A DNA stretch of 64,000 nt from Magicicada septendecula (GCA_034769895.1 JAWRYS010001452.1:248001-312000), one strand, 5' to 3'. Positions 22,672 through 35,240 are shown, counted from the first letter of the stretch. Notes: generated by a model not told the origin, from the letters alone. Program-made: numbers and translations.

Positions 22672-24814
22672 TTATTTTTTAAACGTTAGTTCTATGCGCC
22701 TGGTTTTTTCAGCAAATAAGTCAACAACCGTATCGTAAAAAGCAGAATTAGTTTTTAGTTTCAAAAGAAGCGTTTTTTCAATAGATAACACTGATAGAGC
22801 CGAGAGTCTGTGTTCAGGTTGCGAGTTACGCAAATACGTTTTTATTCTCTTCAAGGCTGAAAACGATCTTTCTGTTGAAGTGCTTGTAACTGGAATTGTC
22901 ATTATAAGGTTTACAAGCCTCCACACTTGAGGAATGGTGTCACTCTGATGTTAAGTACTTTGACAAGTCACTAACACTATTTTTACAAAACTGCTCATTT
23001 GAATAAACTACAGAAAGCTCACTCCTTAGTGACGGAAAATCAAAATACTAGCCATACGAGCGTTTTAGAGATTCAAAATGCTCTTCTGGAAAATTTTTAG
23101 AAAATTCTGAAAAACGTGATTCTAGTAGAGCGATAAAATCAAGTTGACCTACACCTGCAAACCTCTGATTAAGTCTATATTTTACTGAATCAATAATTTC
23201 ATAATACAACCTACGATAAGAGCTTTAAAAATCCGACATGTTATCAATACGTAATCTTTTACTTTTGTGAGTGCTTGTAGGTTTGTCCCACCTCCCTGTT
23301 GGAATATTCTGAATTTCATTCTGGTCACTCCAGAATTTGTTGTAGTTATTCCTTAAATAATTAAGAAATTTATCAAAGTCTTCAATGCGTTTCATACAAA
23401 AACTGATTTTAGAACTTTTTTTCTGCAAAATTTCGAATATGGAATCCGCCTGTGGTAGTATTGAACCGAAAAGGTGAAGTAAAAATTTGAAGTCAAAATC
23501 TTGAACGGTAGCAAAAAAACCTATTGCTCCAGTATAACTTTCGTTGTCCCACTTATCTCCGTTCTCAATCTTAGACTCGAAGAGGCTTATGATGTCAGCC
23601 TTGTGTTATATTACAGTGGCCACTAGTCTGCTGTTGTAGTTCCATCTAGTAGGTGCAACTGATGGAAATCGCTTCTTTACTTCTTGATCAAGTGCGTGAG
23701 TTCGTCTGGATGATTTTGAAAAATGAAGCTAAACCAGATAATGTGCTAAAAAATATTTTACATTCTTTAATGTGATCTACTGAATTTTTCAAGACCAAGT
23801 TCATTTTATGAGCATAACAATGCATAAATATTGCTTGGCTGTACTTACTTTTGACCAAGGCCTGTAATCCTCCATGTTCACCAGACGCACCATCGTACGT
23901 TTGTGCAACTAATTTTTCTTCACTGTCGTATTCAGTCAGGACATTAAATACGTAGTTTGCCAACGCGTTAGCTGTACTATCGTCACTAAAATCGCTAAAA
24001 CCGATAAATCGTTCCTGAACGGCTCCGGACTTATCGACGTAACGAAACACAGTTGACACCTGGCACGTATTTGTGATATCTGTTGTTTCGTCCATTATTG
24101 TTGCTACAAAGGGACTTTGTTTTATTTCATTTTTTATTTCTGTTTATAAGACTTGAGAAATGGAGAGTTAATCAAGTCATTTTGAATATCGCTAGATAAA
24201 CCAGAAAAGACTGTAGAGTTTTTAAGGTGGTTGTCTAACATTCCGTCGTAATTTCGTAACAAATTTAACGGCCCTACATAATTTCCTCGATTTGATGATG
24301 CCACAGATTCGTCATGTCCACGAATGGAAGTTCATTTTCAGCCAAAAAACACACTACGTCAATTAGACAACGAAGAATGTACCGGTTTTGTTTTACCATG
24401 TCATTGTGCTGTTTGATGTTACAGTAATTTTAAATTGTTCACTAAGGGCATATTCAATTCTGGTTTTACCGAACTGTTTTAAAGCAAGAAGGGAAGCAAC
24501 ATGACTCTGTGAAAACTCATGGCGTTTTTGTAAATTAAACAAATTGTTTAAATCAGAAACTCCTGAATTTGTCCAGACTTTTTTTCAGTTGAATAAAGAA
24601 TGCATGGCCAACAGTATAATTTTGAAGTTTTACTACAGCCGCAAAGCCAAGTTTTTACTTCATAGTGTTGTTCCTTTAAATGTCGTGTATAATTTTTTGT
24701 TTTTGACGTTAACGTGGGAATTAATGGGATTGATCTACCGCTAGAAATAATGTTTAGTTTATCTGTAAAACTTCTACTACTGAATGGCTGTATAAATAAA
24801 CTTTCGTCAAACAA
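22672..24814 (-). pseudogene. Inner hAT transposase (TTF zinc finger, DUF4371, hAT dimer)
   Basis: Fragments read in order on the minus strand. 24548-24814: TTF-type zinc finger (WLCGCSKTSKLYCWPC). 23688-24095: core domain opening MDETTDIT and including AQTYDGASG and HCYAHKMNLVL. 23225-23428: linker with KSKRLRID. 22672-22926: C-terminal dimerisation domain (STERSFSALKRIKTYLRN). This domain order is that of the ZMYM1-like hAT group. The gaps contain stops and frameshifts, so it is not functional. The zinc-finger frame has no ATG and is open upstream to a TGA that separates it from the PolB fragment. Confidence 0.8.
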
Positions 24815-24825
24815 TCTCTGTCAAT

Positions 24826-25168
24826 TATGTGTTGTAGGGTAGTCAGACGTATCAAACAGATCCAGACGTTTCTGTATATCTTTGTAAACATCATCGGTCT
24901 GTATGTCATATAATAATGAATCAGTGTCTGTCAAGCATAACCGCGCACGTGATCCATACGTTGTTAATGTAAAGCCGTAATGAAAGCGGTACATTATTAA
25001 TTTACTAATATCAAGTACCGAAAAGCCGACGTACAAAGGACGGTTTAAAGTGATTGATTGTTTTTTCATTGTAACACCGACCAGATTTTCATTGCATACA
25101 AAATAGTGTTGTAGCCTAGGACTAGCCGTTAGCTTATGGAGTTTACTTTCGTTTGTAACCAACTGGAA
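24826..25168 (-). pseudogene. Captured fragment of Polinton protein-primed DNA polymerase B
   Basis: The minus strand encodes about 115 residues nearly identical to the PolB of the Polinton in this window (equivalent to 46089-46260 joined to 49552-49722). They include polymerase motif C (TDTDS). Homology begins at TTTCCAG, which looks like a splice acceptor, and stops at ACAACACAT. It lies directly upstream of the inner hAT zinc-finger frame, in the same frame, separated by one TGA (24821-24823). It lacks the hAT inserted at 46261, so it preserves the pre-insertion sequence. It encodes only a small piece of the palm domain and cannot be a polymerase. Confidence 0.85.
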
Positions 25169-25583
25169 AACAAACAAACTCATAATTAAAAAACTTTAAA
25201 CGACACGGTCTGCGTACGCACTAAGCACTGTATATGCAGAAACAGTAACGCATAGCGTTACAACTATTCACAGACAGTGGGAGTGGGAGCGCAAGTCAGA
25301 ACACCTGCCTGTTAACACATGAAAATCTGCTGCATGGGTTAATGACCGCTATCGTGAGACTGTATTCGTTAGCTACAACGCATACCGTGCGCCTGGTTGT
25401 AAACAGTAAAGCTTTATTAACTGTCGTTATATCGCTCAAGTGAAAATTAAGTTTTGGATTTTGAGATGACAAGCTTTTACATCTCAAATAATTTAAAATT
25501 AATTACAAAACTTTATACGATTTTACATACAATTTTAAATTGTATGCGCCGCATACACAGCATATATGGACGCTTCGCCACTG

Positions 25584-25897
25584 CACGTAATACAATGAAA
25601 GAGGACAGACTAAGTGCTCTGGGAATGTGTTCAATAAAAAAAAATGTTAGAAATAACTCCTAACTTCAATGAATTAGTTATTGACCATTTTGCCAAACAA
25701 AAGGAGAGGAGAATGTTCAAGCAAATAAATGAATCCAAGGTAGGAAATAAATATATTTTATTTAGTACTGCATGCATTTAATAATATAATTTATTAAGTA
25801 TTTAAGTTTAGGAACGTGAACCGCTTAGGGTTATAAATAATTTCAGTTTCAAACAATGTTTAAATATTGGTAGTTTGCAAGGTAGGTTTTTGATATT
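25584..25897 (+). pseudogene. Outer hAT transposase C-terminus and 3' flank
   Basis: Continues the dimerisation domain interrupted at 22157 (KEDRLSALGMCSI). A frameshift in an A-run near 25640 follows, then the tail NELVIDHFAKQKERRM to about 25740. After that is non-coding 3' sequence up to the LINE insertion at 25910. The element resumes at 58525. Confidence 0.75.
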
Positions 25898-25909
25898 AAC
25901 AATACTTTT

Positions 25910-26168
25910 TATACACATACATCCATACATCCTCGGCGCTACAGCCCAGTCCGGGCCCTGGCCTCCAAAAGATCTCTTCCCCACTTTTCCCTACTCCCGG
26001 CCAATGTCCACCAGTTTGCTGCACCCAGCCTCGCTGCCTCCTTACCAACCTGGTCCAGCCATCTTTTACGCGGTCTTCCTTTCCTTCTCCTTCCCATCGG
26101 CAAATAATTCATAACTCTTTTTGGGATTCTATCCTCCGCCATTCTCTGCACATGACCAGCCCAACGCA
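25910..26168 (-). mobile_element. LINE 3' end (part 2, downstream of the Polinton)
   Basis: The minus strand encodes the conserved C-terminal tail of a non-LTR retrotransposon ORF2 (RWAGHVQRM, GRPRKRWLDQV, W...REKW), followed by the LINE 3' end rich in TGTATG-like repeats. The 12-bp TSD AACAATACTTTT is at 25898-25909 and 58513-58524. The rest of the LINE lies at 57975-58512 on the far side of the Polinton. The two parts join in frame across the 6-bp Polinton TSD. Confidence 0.85.
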
Positions 26169-26470
<302 letters not shown>

Positions 26471-27947
26471 TGGGTCACTGTGCACCGACCATGACCTACC
26501 GTTGTGCATGAATGTCCACGTGTGTTTGTGTGTGTATGACATCTGCATGTGGTTTAATTAGGTCACTGTGCATCTAAGGTTGTCCACTTGTGTAGAGGTC
26601 GTTGGTTTCTGCATGTGGTTTAATTAGGTCACAGTGCTATGTGTGCATCATTCCCTGACCATCGAGCCCCCCCCCCTGTGTGTTTCTACTACAAGATAAA
26701 ACAATGCATCTTGCTCTCATCACTCCCTAGCGGCCTGAGGCGGATGAGATTCCGCTACGCTTTTTTTAACGTGGTTTCCCCAATTTTACGGAGTCGTAAA
26801 ACAGACCTAGTCCACGTTATTTAACACTGCTGGAAGAACAATGATACTATGTCTGCATCATTATATGTAGACACTTCACTTGACATTTACCAGGCGTTGA
26901 GAACATATAAATGTTTCTAGCCCTCTGACACCTGCCTCACCTTGTCATCACTGTATGTGATATGTAATTGTTTTGACATGTATGTATATGTATTCAAGTA
27001 TCATATAACAATATAATGTTAAAAGTACGGCGGTGTTTCGTATATGTATATGTATTTATTTAAAAAATGCAGATCAAAGAAGTGATAAAATTACAGAATT
27101 ACTTTGAACTCAACACTCCACCATCTGCTCACGACAAGTCTCAAGGGGCATAGACCGGTTAAACTTCCAAGTCTGTGCAGCTGCTCTTCTTGTTGTACTT
27201 GAACTTTATTCTCAGTGCGTTGACGCTGACTTTTTGTTATATAAACAAGTGCAAAATCGCATACCCAGTTGTGAACTAACTGCTGGATGTAGTCAGTCAC
27301 ACAGAGGTAAAGTGTATTTTGTTACACTTTATTTAATACATTATTATTTAATGCTGTTATACTACAAGTGTATGCATACATATTTATATATTTCATGCGT
27401 GCTGAAACTATACCTATACTCTTATTTTGACAATACGTTACAGGTTTTTATATGATACAATTAAAATTATTGTTGTATGTTACCGATCGGTATAATGGTG
27501 ATATGCTCATAGTCCTACAAATATTATTATATGCGTTATTGAATTTGTGTATGTGTTTCTACATTCGATTTGAATAACTATGTATTGAAATGTAACCACT
27601 ATTGTATGCGTGTGTGTGTGTGTATATATATATATGTAATATATATATATATATTACTTAATACAGAAGTATTTACAATTGTGCATTTCTTGTGTGTCAA
27701 CGTTTATGATATTCGTATGCTAACACTGTACGTTTTAGGTGATACAATTATTATCAATGTTATATGTTTTATTTTAGGACTCCATATACATTATAGAATT
27801 TGTGTGTGTGTGCTTATATATATATGTTTGCATGTATTTGTTTATGTATCTAGTAGGTACTAATTGATTTACATTTCGAGTTTTATATAGTTAAGTGTAC
27901 ACTGACAATTTATTTAAGATATGTCGAGATTGTGAATATAAATTATG
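26471..27947. other. Polinton left arm, no recognisable gene
   Basis: AT-rich sequence with TA and GT microsatellites (for example 27610-27655 and 27800-27830). I find no convincing coding region. A minus-strand frame at 27091-27300 has no recognisable domain. Confidence 0.5.
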
Positions 27948-28020
27948 ACCCCCCCACCGTGATTTGAACCCGGCATCTCCAGTACCCGAAACCGGCATGC
28001 AACCACTACACCAAGAAGCC
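27948..28020 (-). tRNA. tRNA-like sequence (pseudogene or SINE head), anticodon-loop CGG
   Basis: The minus strand has an A box TGGTGTAGTGG (28003-28013) and a B box GGTTCAAATC (27961-27970). Between them is a five-pair anticodon stem (CCGGT/ACTGG, one G-T) with a seven-base loop TTCGGGT. The T stem is imperfect and the acceptor ends do not pair, so it is a pseudogene or SINE-type head and not a functional tRNA-Pro. Confidence 0.5.
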
Positions 28021-28382
28021 GTTGTTGTTTAAATAAATATATCTTGTGTATGTGTGTGATGCGCTATACGTTTTAGTGTGTATAATTAAAACCGACATTA
28101 TATGGTACCGTATTTTGTATACTATAGGAACATGTAGGTATACATTTCAAGTTGTTATATGTTACGGAAATTTGTTGTTTTTATTTTATGTTGAAATTAA
28201 CAGATCGGTAAATGCAACTTAGAGAGACGCATTTAACTCTAAAACAGGTTTTTTATTCGCTACCGCATTCCGTTGAAAGCGAGCGTACAAATGTTTGTTT
28301 GCTGAAACAACATTTTAGTTGTCATCTCATAATGATTACGTTTTTAGTGTATCGAGATAATGGTTCACTAAACCTTTCTTTT

Positions 28383-28516
28383 TTAATAGTACCATATAGT
28401 ACTATGAAATTTTATGTACTCGCACTGACAAAGTAGTCTATTAAGCACGCCAACTTCTCGCTTAACAAGTTTCAATGTTATATTTCTTTTATCATATCCT
28501 GATATCTTTTTTTATT
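28383..28516 (-). pseudogene. Unrecognised minus-strand exon, paralogue of 42123-42506
   Basis: Begins after a splice-acceptor-like TTTTTTATTTTTTCAG and encodes KISGYD...LVKRE...CQCEYIKFH before a stop at 28383-28385. The same intron-exon arrangement and motif recur at 42506 and below, on the other side of the array-2 insertion. The similarity extends into the upstream intron, so this is a duplicated Polinton gene or gene end. The protein is not recognised. Confidence 0.5.
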
Positions 28517-28901
28517 CTGAAAAAATAAAAAAAAGTTATTAGCTTGCGAAATAAAACTATTTTTGTATGAACTTATCTTCTTTCACTACCCTCCTCCAAA
28601 CAACAGTCAAATTATTTTTCACTTGCACAAAAAGCCTTTGTAGTGACATTAAACAGTTACATCTACTTTCGATACATCAATGACAAACAAATAATTCATA
28701 ACAGTACATGTTTTACAGACACTTACATACATACATATTGTAACGTTACATAACCCCTGCCCAAATATGACAATTATTTCATAATTAACTTCATAATATG
28801 ATATTATGAAGAATGATGAAAGAATCCGAAGATTGAAGAGTTCAACGATTATTTTTAAAACAAGTAAATAAAAATAAATCTGTTCTAGTGGGGGAGCTTT
28901 A

Positions 28902-31900
28902 TGTAACGTTACATAACCCCTGCCCAAATATGACAACATAATCACCAGAGTTAAAACCAGTAATCACCCATTTTCTAAAGTCAGAAATGGGGATTAGGTA
29001 CCAAGCTATGAGAACCTTTGTACTCTAAAACACTGTAAACAATAATAATAAAAGTGCAGTGTACAAAGTGGAACATAGTGTACTCGGTGAAAGTGTAAAC
29101 CTTTAAAAGGAGCATCTCACAGATTTGTGCTGGAGATGAAAAACAATCAATATTGTAGCAGTGGACTATATTGCTGTTGACAAGCTTTGTATTTTTTGTA
29201 ATTTTATATTGTGTAGGCCACAAAGGTCTTGTACCTAGGAATAATATTTGTTTTTAATATAATGATTTTGTTTAAATATAAGATAACCCAGGGTTATATA
29301 TAAAATGATAATAATATATCAAATAATACTATGTTAGCAAGATGGCATGTAAAAAATAGTTTAGAGTAAGGATACATTAAGTGAATTATAAATCATAAAT
29401 AAATCAAAATAAAAGGGATTGGAATATAAAATGCCAGTGTACAAGTTTAAGGAAAAATATAAAGAAAAACCTCAAATAAATTAAATTAGATTATAAATAA
29501 AATCTATGAAGGATTATTTTTCTAAAAAGAAGAAATGAAATTATAATAATTATTAATAGCCTATATACTAAAAGGTATATAGATTAGCCAATAAAAAACC
29601 ATACAAATTCTTGGTTACTAAGAGTAACTAACTAACAAGATTAATTTTAATTGTTCAAATATATTGGAAGAGAGCAGTTTAAAAAAGTGTAATGTCTAGA
29701 AAAATTTAAGAAATTTATAAATACCATTCGAAATAATCAGTGTTAAATTAATAAAATTAATGAGTGATATCCACTACATTTTAGACCTCCTTCGAACAGA
29801 ATAATTCACGCCTTCAAATCGATGAAAACTTGAAAAATCAGTTTCCATTTCCAAGCCTAGCCTACAGAAATTCGACATTGTTGGTGAGATCGTTACCTAT
29901 TAAAATTTAACTAAATTACATCTCAAGTATAAACTTATATCACTAGAAACAGCACAATTTCTTTAAATACTTCTGAAAAAGAGGTGAACATAAACATTAT
30001 TATTTTGTTAACCCAAAAAACAACAAAACGTAGTTTTGTTACTAACATTCCGGCAGCCATGATGTTTATTATTTTTTGTCATCTGTGAAGAAACGTAATC
30101 TGCGCTCTAGCGGTCAACAAATCAACTGCATAATTGTGACGATTTAAATTGTAAAAATAATCAAGAAAATAAAAAATTTTAAAAAGTTAAGGTTGCGAGC
30201 TATTAAGCCATTTAAATGTCACTGTAATAATAAAAAAACCTGTATGTACTCAGTATGAGAGGAAGCAGTAATTAGTTAGTACAAAGATACTGTAATAAAA
30301 AGACAAATTGTAAAGAGTTATTAATATCGTATTTAACCCTTTGCTTGTTATCAGGCTCTGACCTGTTGATTCCAGACTCGACATGTTTTCCGAGTCTTGT
30401 GTAAGTTAGAATAAGATAAAAAAACCAAATGTTAATAATAAAAAAAAAACTGAAGACACAGATAGTCGCTAAAACAACTTGTTTAAATTATGTATATTTA
30501 TTTAGGGATAGTTTGTATAAATAAAAATGTTAACTTAAAGAGAGACAGGGACTATATTCTCGCGCAGTAATTGCCCCTCTACCATTTTGTACAGTACCAG
30601 ACGAAGCGAGCAAAAATCTCTCTCTCGCAATGGTGACTTCACGCAGTATAGACGTACGAGCTATGCTCTTACACTATGTGACCAATACTTTCGTTTACTT
30701 TAATGTGATATACAAGAAATTGCTGCTGGAAGCATAAGTATGTGTTAACTAGTATAGCTATGTAAAAACAAAAGACTTAAAGTGTAACTCAAAACGTAAA
30801 ACAAAAAGGTGTAACACAAGATGACTTCGAACTTCAAGATCTAACAACACTTCCAACATCATACCTGGAGATGTGAACTATCAGAACTCACAAACTCTAG
30901 TAGACACGACAGAATATGCAGATCAGGACATCCGAGAATCTACAAGTACCATCGTAGAAAGTTCAATCTACCCTGCGGACCTTTGAACCCTTTGATGACA
31001 AAGACCAGACCGAGATGACGACGCCGCTATTCCGGATCCCCAAGACGGACACCCCCAGGACGAGGTTTCTGCATACCAATTAAAAGGTGACTCGATAGCC
31101 TGTCTATCGAGGGTTACTAATATTTGTTACACAACACACCTTAAAAGAGAGACTTTTCAGAGACTATTAACTTTGTAAAGATAAAACAAATTAAATCTAA
31201 GAATTTAATGTAACTATTCAAACTTCATACGTTGTAACAGTTTATAGGCTAATGTATAGTAATATAATTCAAGTAATAATACCATTCTTCAAATGGTTAA
31301 ATAAAAGAAAGTCTTGCAAGCTAATATCATGAATTGAGTATGACTAAAAGTTTTAATGACTAAATACCTAAGGTTACCCGGATCCGAGGTATAGCCAAAT
31401 AGAATCAATTTTGATCCCAAAGTTTAAAGAAAGCATTCAAATAACGTTAATAATTTAATTATTAATGTCATGGGATCTGTCAGTAAATGTTTTTAAATGT
31501 TAAATAAAGAGAAGTCGTCTTGTTACACACATATGAGGAGTGCTTAAATCAATAGTATAACTTCCCATTGTTTCCTTACACAGTTAGTAAGTAATTTGTT
31601 ATATTAATTATTTGTGATACATTCTGTTACAACGTAGGCAGCCCATCTAATTAACGGAGCTTAATTATGTTGGGTTCCCTGGATTTGTAACGCGGCGAAA
31701 AGACGTTACATAATATAAATAGTACAAAATTTAAAAATCATTTATGTAAAGCTTGGTACTGACACATATACATTTCTGACTTTCTCAAAGTACAAAGAAC
31801 TCTAAAATAACCCTGGGAAATTAATTCATTATTTCTTTATTGTTATTAAAATTGAAATAAAAATATTTGTTATATGCTATATGTTTGAAAAATAAGATCG

Positions 31901-32585
31901 AACTAACTCTGTGTTTTATGTAAGAATCGATTATCCCTTTATGTTTTGGGAGACCATAAAAAAATGCTAAATAAATTCAAGGAATGCCTTGTTGTTTGAA
32001 TAATAAAAATGTGTATTATTTTCAGTAGATGGTAGTTAGTTACAGATTGTCAGAAGACCGAGAAGAGAACGGACATCCAGAATTTATTACGTACCATTTG
32101 GAGTCACTTTAACCTCAAATGTGTTCGTAAACGTAGCAGTCAGCTGGTACCACGAGCGGAGAAATTTGAAATAATTAATTGTATTCTCTTTGCACTCTCT
32201 CTCCTAACTAATGTCAAACAACGGTATTGATTTCACATAAATAAAATTTAAGAAAATCTTTGCATAATCACACACACTCGATTTTGAAAGCATATAACAT
32301 AAAGATAACAAATTCTGTGACTCTTAATTAAGCGAGCGTTCTGAAGAATAACAAATAGACGTAAATTACTCGAGACTTAAGCTCGGCGAGAGACGTTACA
32401 AGAGGACGTACAAACGTTGGGCTTAACAACTAAGAGTTTATTTGGTAGACTCGGCGAGAGACGTTACAAGTGATGCTAACAACGTGGGGCAAATAAAACT
32501 TAGATTGCCTTTTAAATAATTACAGTGACGATCGCAAGAGAGGCGATTATTCAAAACGATATTAGACTCGGCGAGAGACGTTTCA
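28902..32585 (+). repeat. LTR-A of array 2 (interrupted)
   Basis: Begins TGTAACGTTACATAACC right after the purine tract CTAGTGGGGGAGC. It ends at the third TCGGCGAGAGACGTT-TCA copy before the PBS. It carries the 1,576-bp solo LTR of another family at 30135-31710. It has a 26-bp segment near 30024 that LTR-B and LTR-C lack. Confidence 0.8.
30135..31710 (+). mobile_element. Solo LTR (family 3) in LTR-A
   Basis: TGTGACGATTTAAATTG...GACGTTACA with 4-bp TSD TAAT (30131-30134 and 31711-31714). LTR-B and LTR-C have the empty site. It is related to the solo LTR at 50987-52429 (same ends, shared CCCGGATCCGAGGTAT motif near 31380). No internal region is present, so it arose by LTR-LTR recombination or as a lone copy. 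Confidence 0.88.
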
Positions 32586-32588
32586 AGA

Positions 32589-32609
32589 TGGCGCTCAACT
32601 TAAAAGGGC
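32589..32609 (+). promoter_or_regulatory. Primer-binding site of array 2
   Basis: TGGCGCTCAACTTAAAAGGGC, 3 bases after the LTR end (the same site is at 37339-37359). It resembles the tRNA-Lys-type PBS of array 1 but is degraded in its centre. Two better or partial PBS-like cassettes lie upstream inside the LTR, at about 32395-32425 and 32468-32495. Confidence 0.55.
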
Positions 32610-32680
32610 TTTAATTAGTAAAGGAATTTCGGGATATACGCAAGGTAATATAACGGAAAAACTAATTTTTGTCGGCAACT

Positions 32681-33262
32681 ATGAGAAGACAAGAAATGCA
32701 TAATACCAGAGGCAGATCAAAGAAGAGGGCAGAAGACAAGGAGAAGGAAGAAGGTGGACAGGAACAAGAAATAGAAGTAGTCACGGGCAGTGAAATGGAA
32801 CAACAAACAGGCGATAAAGAAGAAACTGAAGCAATTATGGACACGGAAAAGGAAATAGTTGAAGAGGATGTCCAAGGGGACCAACCAGATAAAGCGGTAG
32901 CCAGAGGAGAACCAAATTGGCAAGAAATACTGAAATTTATGGCAGAACAATTTAGGAAACAGGAGGAAAACTCGAAGGAACAAAACAAGCAAACCAATGA
33001 TAAAATAGATGAAAACTTTAGGAAACAGGAGGAAACTTCAAAGAAACAAAACGAAACTTTGAAGGAACAAAACAAACAAACCAATGAGAAAATAGACGGT
33101 ATTCAGGAAAGTTTAGTAAAACAATTCAATGAAAAAATTGAGACCATTCATGGAGATATCAGACAAACCATCAATGAACAATACCACGAATTGAAAGAAA
33201 CTGTTGACGGACAAAGGGAAGATATGAACGCAAAATTTGAAGAAAATAATACAAAATTATAA
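32681..33262 (+). CDS. ORF1, coiled-coil gag-like protein, array 2 unit A
   Basis: 193 residues from the ATG of MRRQEMHNTRG, about 70 bases after the PBS. The order matches array-1 ORF1: basic start, acidic stretch, an RGEPN motif (residues 84-88), then a long coiled coil of repeated FRKQEE-type and EQNKQTN phrases. It ends at a TAA. The coiled coil continues for about 50 codons in the next frame (33257-33410), then reading must shift again to enter ORF2. This is decay or frameshift expression. The gag role is inferred. Confidence 0.6.
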   Translation: MRRQEMHNTRGRSKKRAEDKEKEEGGQEQEIEVVTGSEMEQQTGDKEETEAIMDTEKEIVEEDVQGDQPDKAVARGEPNWQEILKFMAEQFRKQEENSKEQNKQTNDKIDENFRKQEETSKKQNETLKEQNKQTNEKIDGIQESLVKQFNEKIETIHGDIRQTINEQYHELKETVDGQREDMNAKFEENNTKL

Positions 33263-33370
33263 AACAAATTCATGAAAAGATTGAAATGATCAGTAACACA
33301 CTTAGCCAAAAAGCAGATACATACAAGGAGGAGACAAATAAGCAAATGGACAGTGGTTTCAAGAAGCTGG

Positions 33371-34003
33371 ATGAAAGACAGCACTTCCGAAGATGTTAAA
33401 GTAAGTCCGAAAACAGAAGAGAGCAGGAAGGAAATAAAAATTATGGAAGACCAAAATGCATTGCTATCGAAAAATAAAAATAACAGAGACAAAGAAAAGA
33501 TGATGCACATAGAAGTTAACATTAAGGGAGTAAAGAAACAAATAATTAAGAAAACGAAAGAAAGAGGAATAATACGTCCTAACAAACGGCAAAATACACG
33601 GGAAGAAGTAGATATGATTAAGAGTGGGATGGTTAGTGTACTTAATCTCCCAATAGATAATTACAGAGAATTGACTGTTTTGAAAAGTTATAGAAAAAAC
33701 GTAACTAAATCTATATTTAAATTAAATATACCAGTAAATAAAAGGTCAGTGACATCACCAGTAAATGATATATCATCAACATATTTGTGTGATAGACTAC
33801 ATATAAATATGATAGAAATAAGTGCATTAGCAAAATTACAAGACATGGTAGTAGAAGAATATGTTACAAAGAAAGAAAGAGTTCAGAAAACGATGGTAAC
33901 CATTGAATTTAATGAAAATTCAATATCAGCAGGGTTACAATATCAAATGATAGAGAGTAATTTAACAAGGACAAAAATCATTATGGACACTGCAGTACAG
34001 TAA
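33371..34003 (+). CDS. ORF2 homologue, array 2 unit A
   Basis: About 210 residues, Lys-rich. The segment KKQIIKKTKE followed by TREEVDMIKSGMVSVLNLPI aligns with array-1 ORF2. The conserved end VIRTTSADELMDHG is found just past the stop in the neighbouring frame (about 33993-34040), so a frameshift truncates this copy. No known domain. 34040-35240 is non-coding, then the purine tract. Confidence 0.5.
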   Translation: MKDSTSEDVKVSPKTEESRKEIKIMEDQNALLSKNKNNRDKEKMMHIEVNIKGVKKQIIKKTKERGIIRPNKRQNTREEVDMIKSGMVSVLNLPIDNYRELTVLKSYRKNVTKSIFKLNIPVNKRSVTSPVNDISSTYLCDRLHINMIEISALAKLQDMVVEEYVTKKERVQKTMVTIEFNENSISAGLQYQMIESNLTRTKIIMDTAVQ

Positions 34004-35240
34004 TCCGAACGACGAGTGCAGATGAGTTAATGGACCATGGTTAAAACAAGTATAATCAGCCAGAAAAAGGGGACTGATTTTCTGATACCGACCAAGCAAC
34101 CCATTGGAAAAGAGGAAACCCCAAAATTCAAAAACTATGTAAGTACAACTTACTTAAGATATTTCGCAACAATTTGATTTAATAAACAGTAAAAAACCAA
34201 GAGTATGTAAGAACAGATTATTAAATAATATTTATAAATAACAGATTTAAAATGAAATAATAGAAAAAATAATATTTTGATGGGAACAAAAAGAAGAATA
34301 AATAAATAAGTAAAAACAATTAATGGTAATGTGCTCAGATAAGAAGGTAAAATAAGAAGAACCACGAATAATTTAATAACAACAATGAAGCTAAAGAATG
34401 ATAATAATTAATACAACTACAATTTAGAATTCCTTGGAGTTGAAAATGATATAGGAAGAAATGATACGGAGAACATCTGTCACAAAAAGGAAAGTCAAAA
34501 GGATTTTAAAATAATGCCTATCAAAAATGTTATCTGCCATTAGTTAATGAAAAAGAAGAAGGAATCAAGAAGAAAAAGAAATATATAATTAAATGCAAAC
34601 AGCAACAGCGTGAAGAATCCTAAAAGTGTTTAGTATTAGTCGCCAGTCGACTACTTGTAAGTTTTTTAATATAATGACTTGACTGTAGACATGTTCCAGC
34701 AATCATTTTCCTGAGCAGACGGTACGTCCCTCTGGTCTCAGAAGGTGTAAGGATGGACAGCGGAGTAATGGACCCAAAAGTGGCCACCCGAACTGAACCA
34801 CCGCACAGGATAGGGAAACAAATGTTAGGGAAATTGAATATTTAAGGGATAATAAAATAGCTGAAAAGATTGATATTATATTCCAGAAGTATGAAGGAAG
34901 AAAACAGAAAGAAGATAGCAGACAGAAGCTCAATTGAGAAAGCAAATTTATAGAAGCAAATAGAAATATGAGTGTTAAAACATGTTTTTATTGATTAGTG
35001 TGACCAGTCCTTATCAAGGGATATTTGAAAGACCACCATCATGAGAAATTAAATCATTAATGAATTTGCCTCCAAGAGAGAGAGAGTTGAGCATGAAATT
35101 AAGTCTATTACCATTCACCGAATAAAAGGGGTGTATAACCAATCACAAATAAAGAGATATTATGAAGAATGATGAATGAATCCGAAGATTGAAGAGTTCA
35201 ACGATTATTTTTAAAACAAGTAAATAAAAATAAATCTGTT

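Larger units (their letters stand above)
22158..25583 (-). mobile_element. Inner hAT transposon carrying a Polinton PolB fragment
   Basis: Ends CAGTGGCGAGGCGT (left) and CAGTGGCGAAGCGT (right, inverted), with a shared subterminal TGTATGCGG motif. The 8-bp TSDs are CATGTAAT (22150-22157) and CACGTAAT (25584-25591), one mismatch. Removing 22158-25583 and one TSD rejoins the outer hAT dimerisation domain in frame, confirming the borders. Length 3,426 bp. It contains a broken minus-strand transposase (22672-24814), a captured DNA-polymerase segment (24826-25168) and otherwise non-coding ends (22158-22671 and 25169-25583). Confidence 0.85.

Noticed and set aside
32360..32600. CRISPR-like array from the repeated CTCGGCGAGAGACGTTACA
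   Set aside because: Only three copies with unequal spacers, in a eukaryotic LTR next to primer-binding-site sequence. No cas genes.
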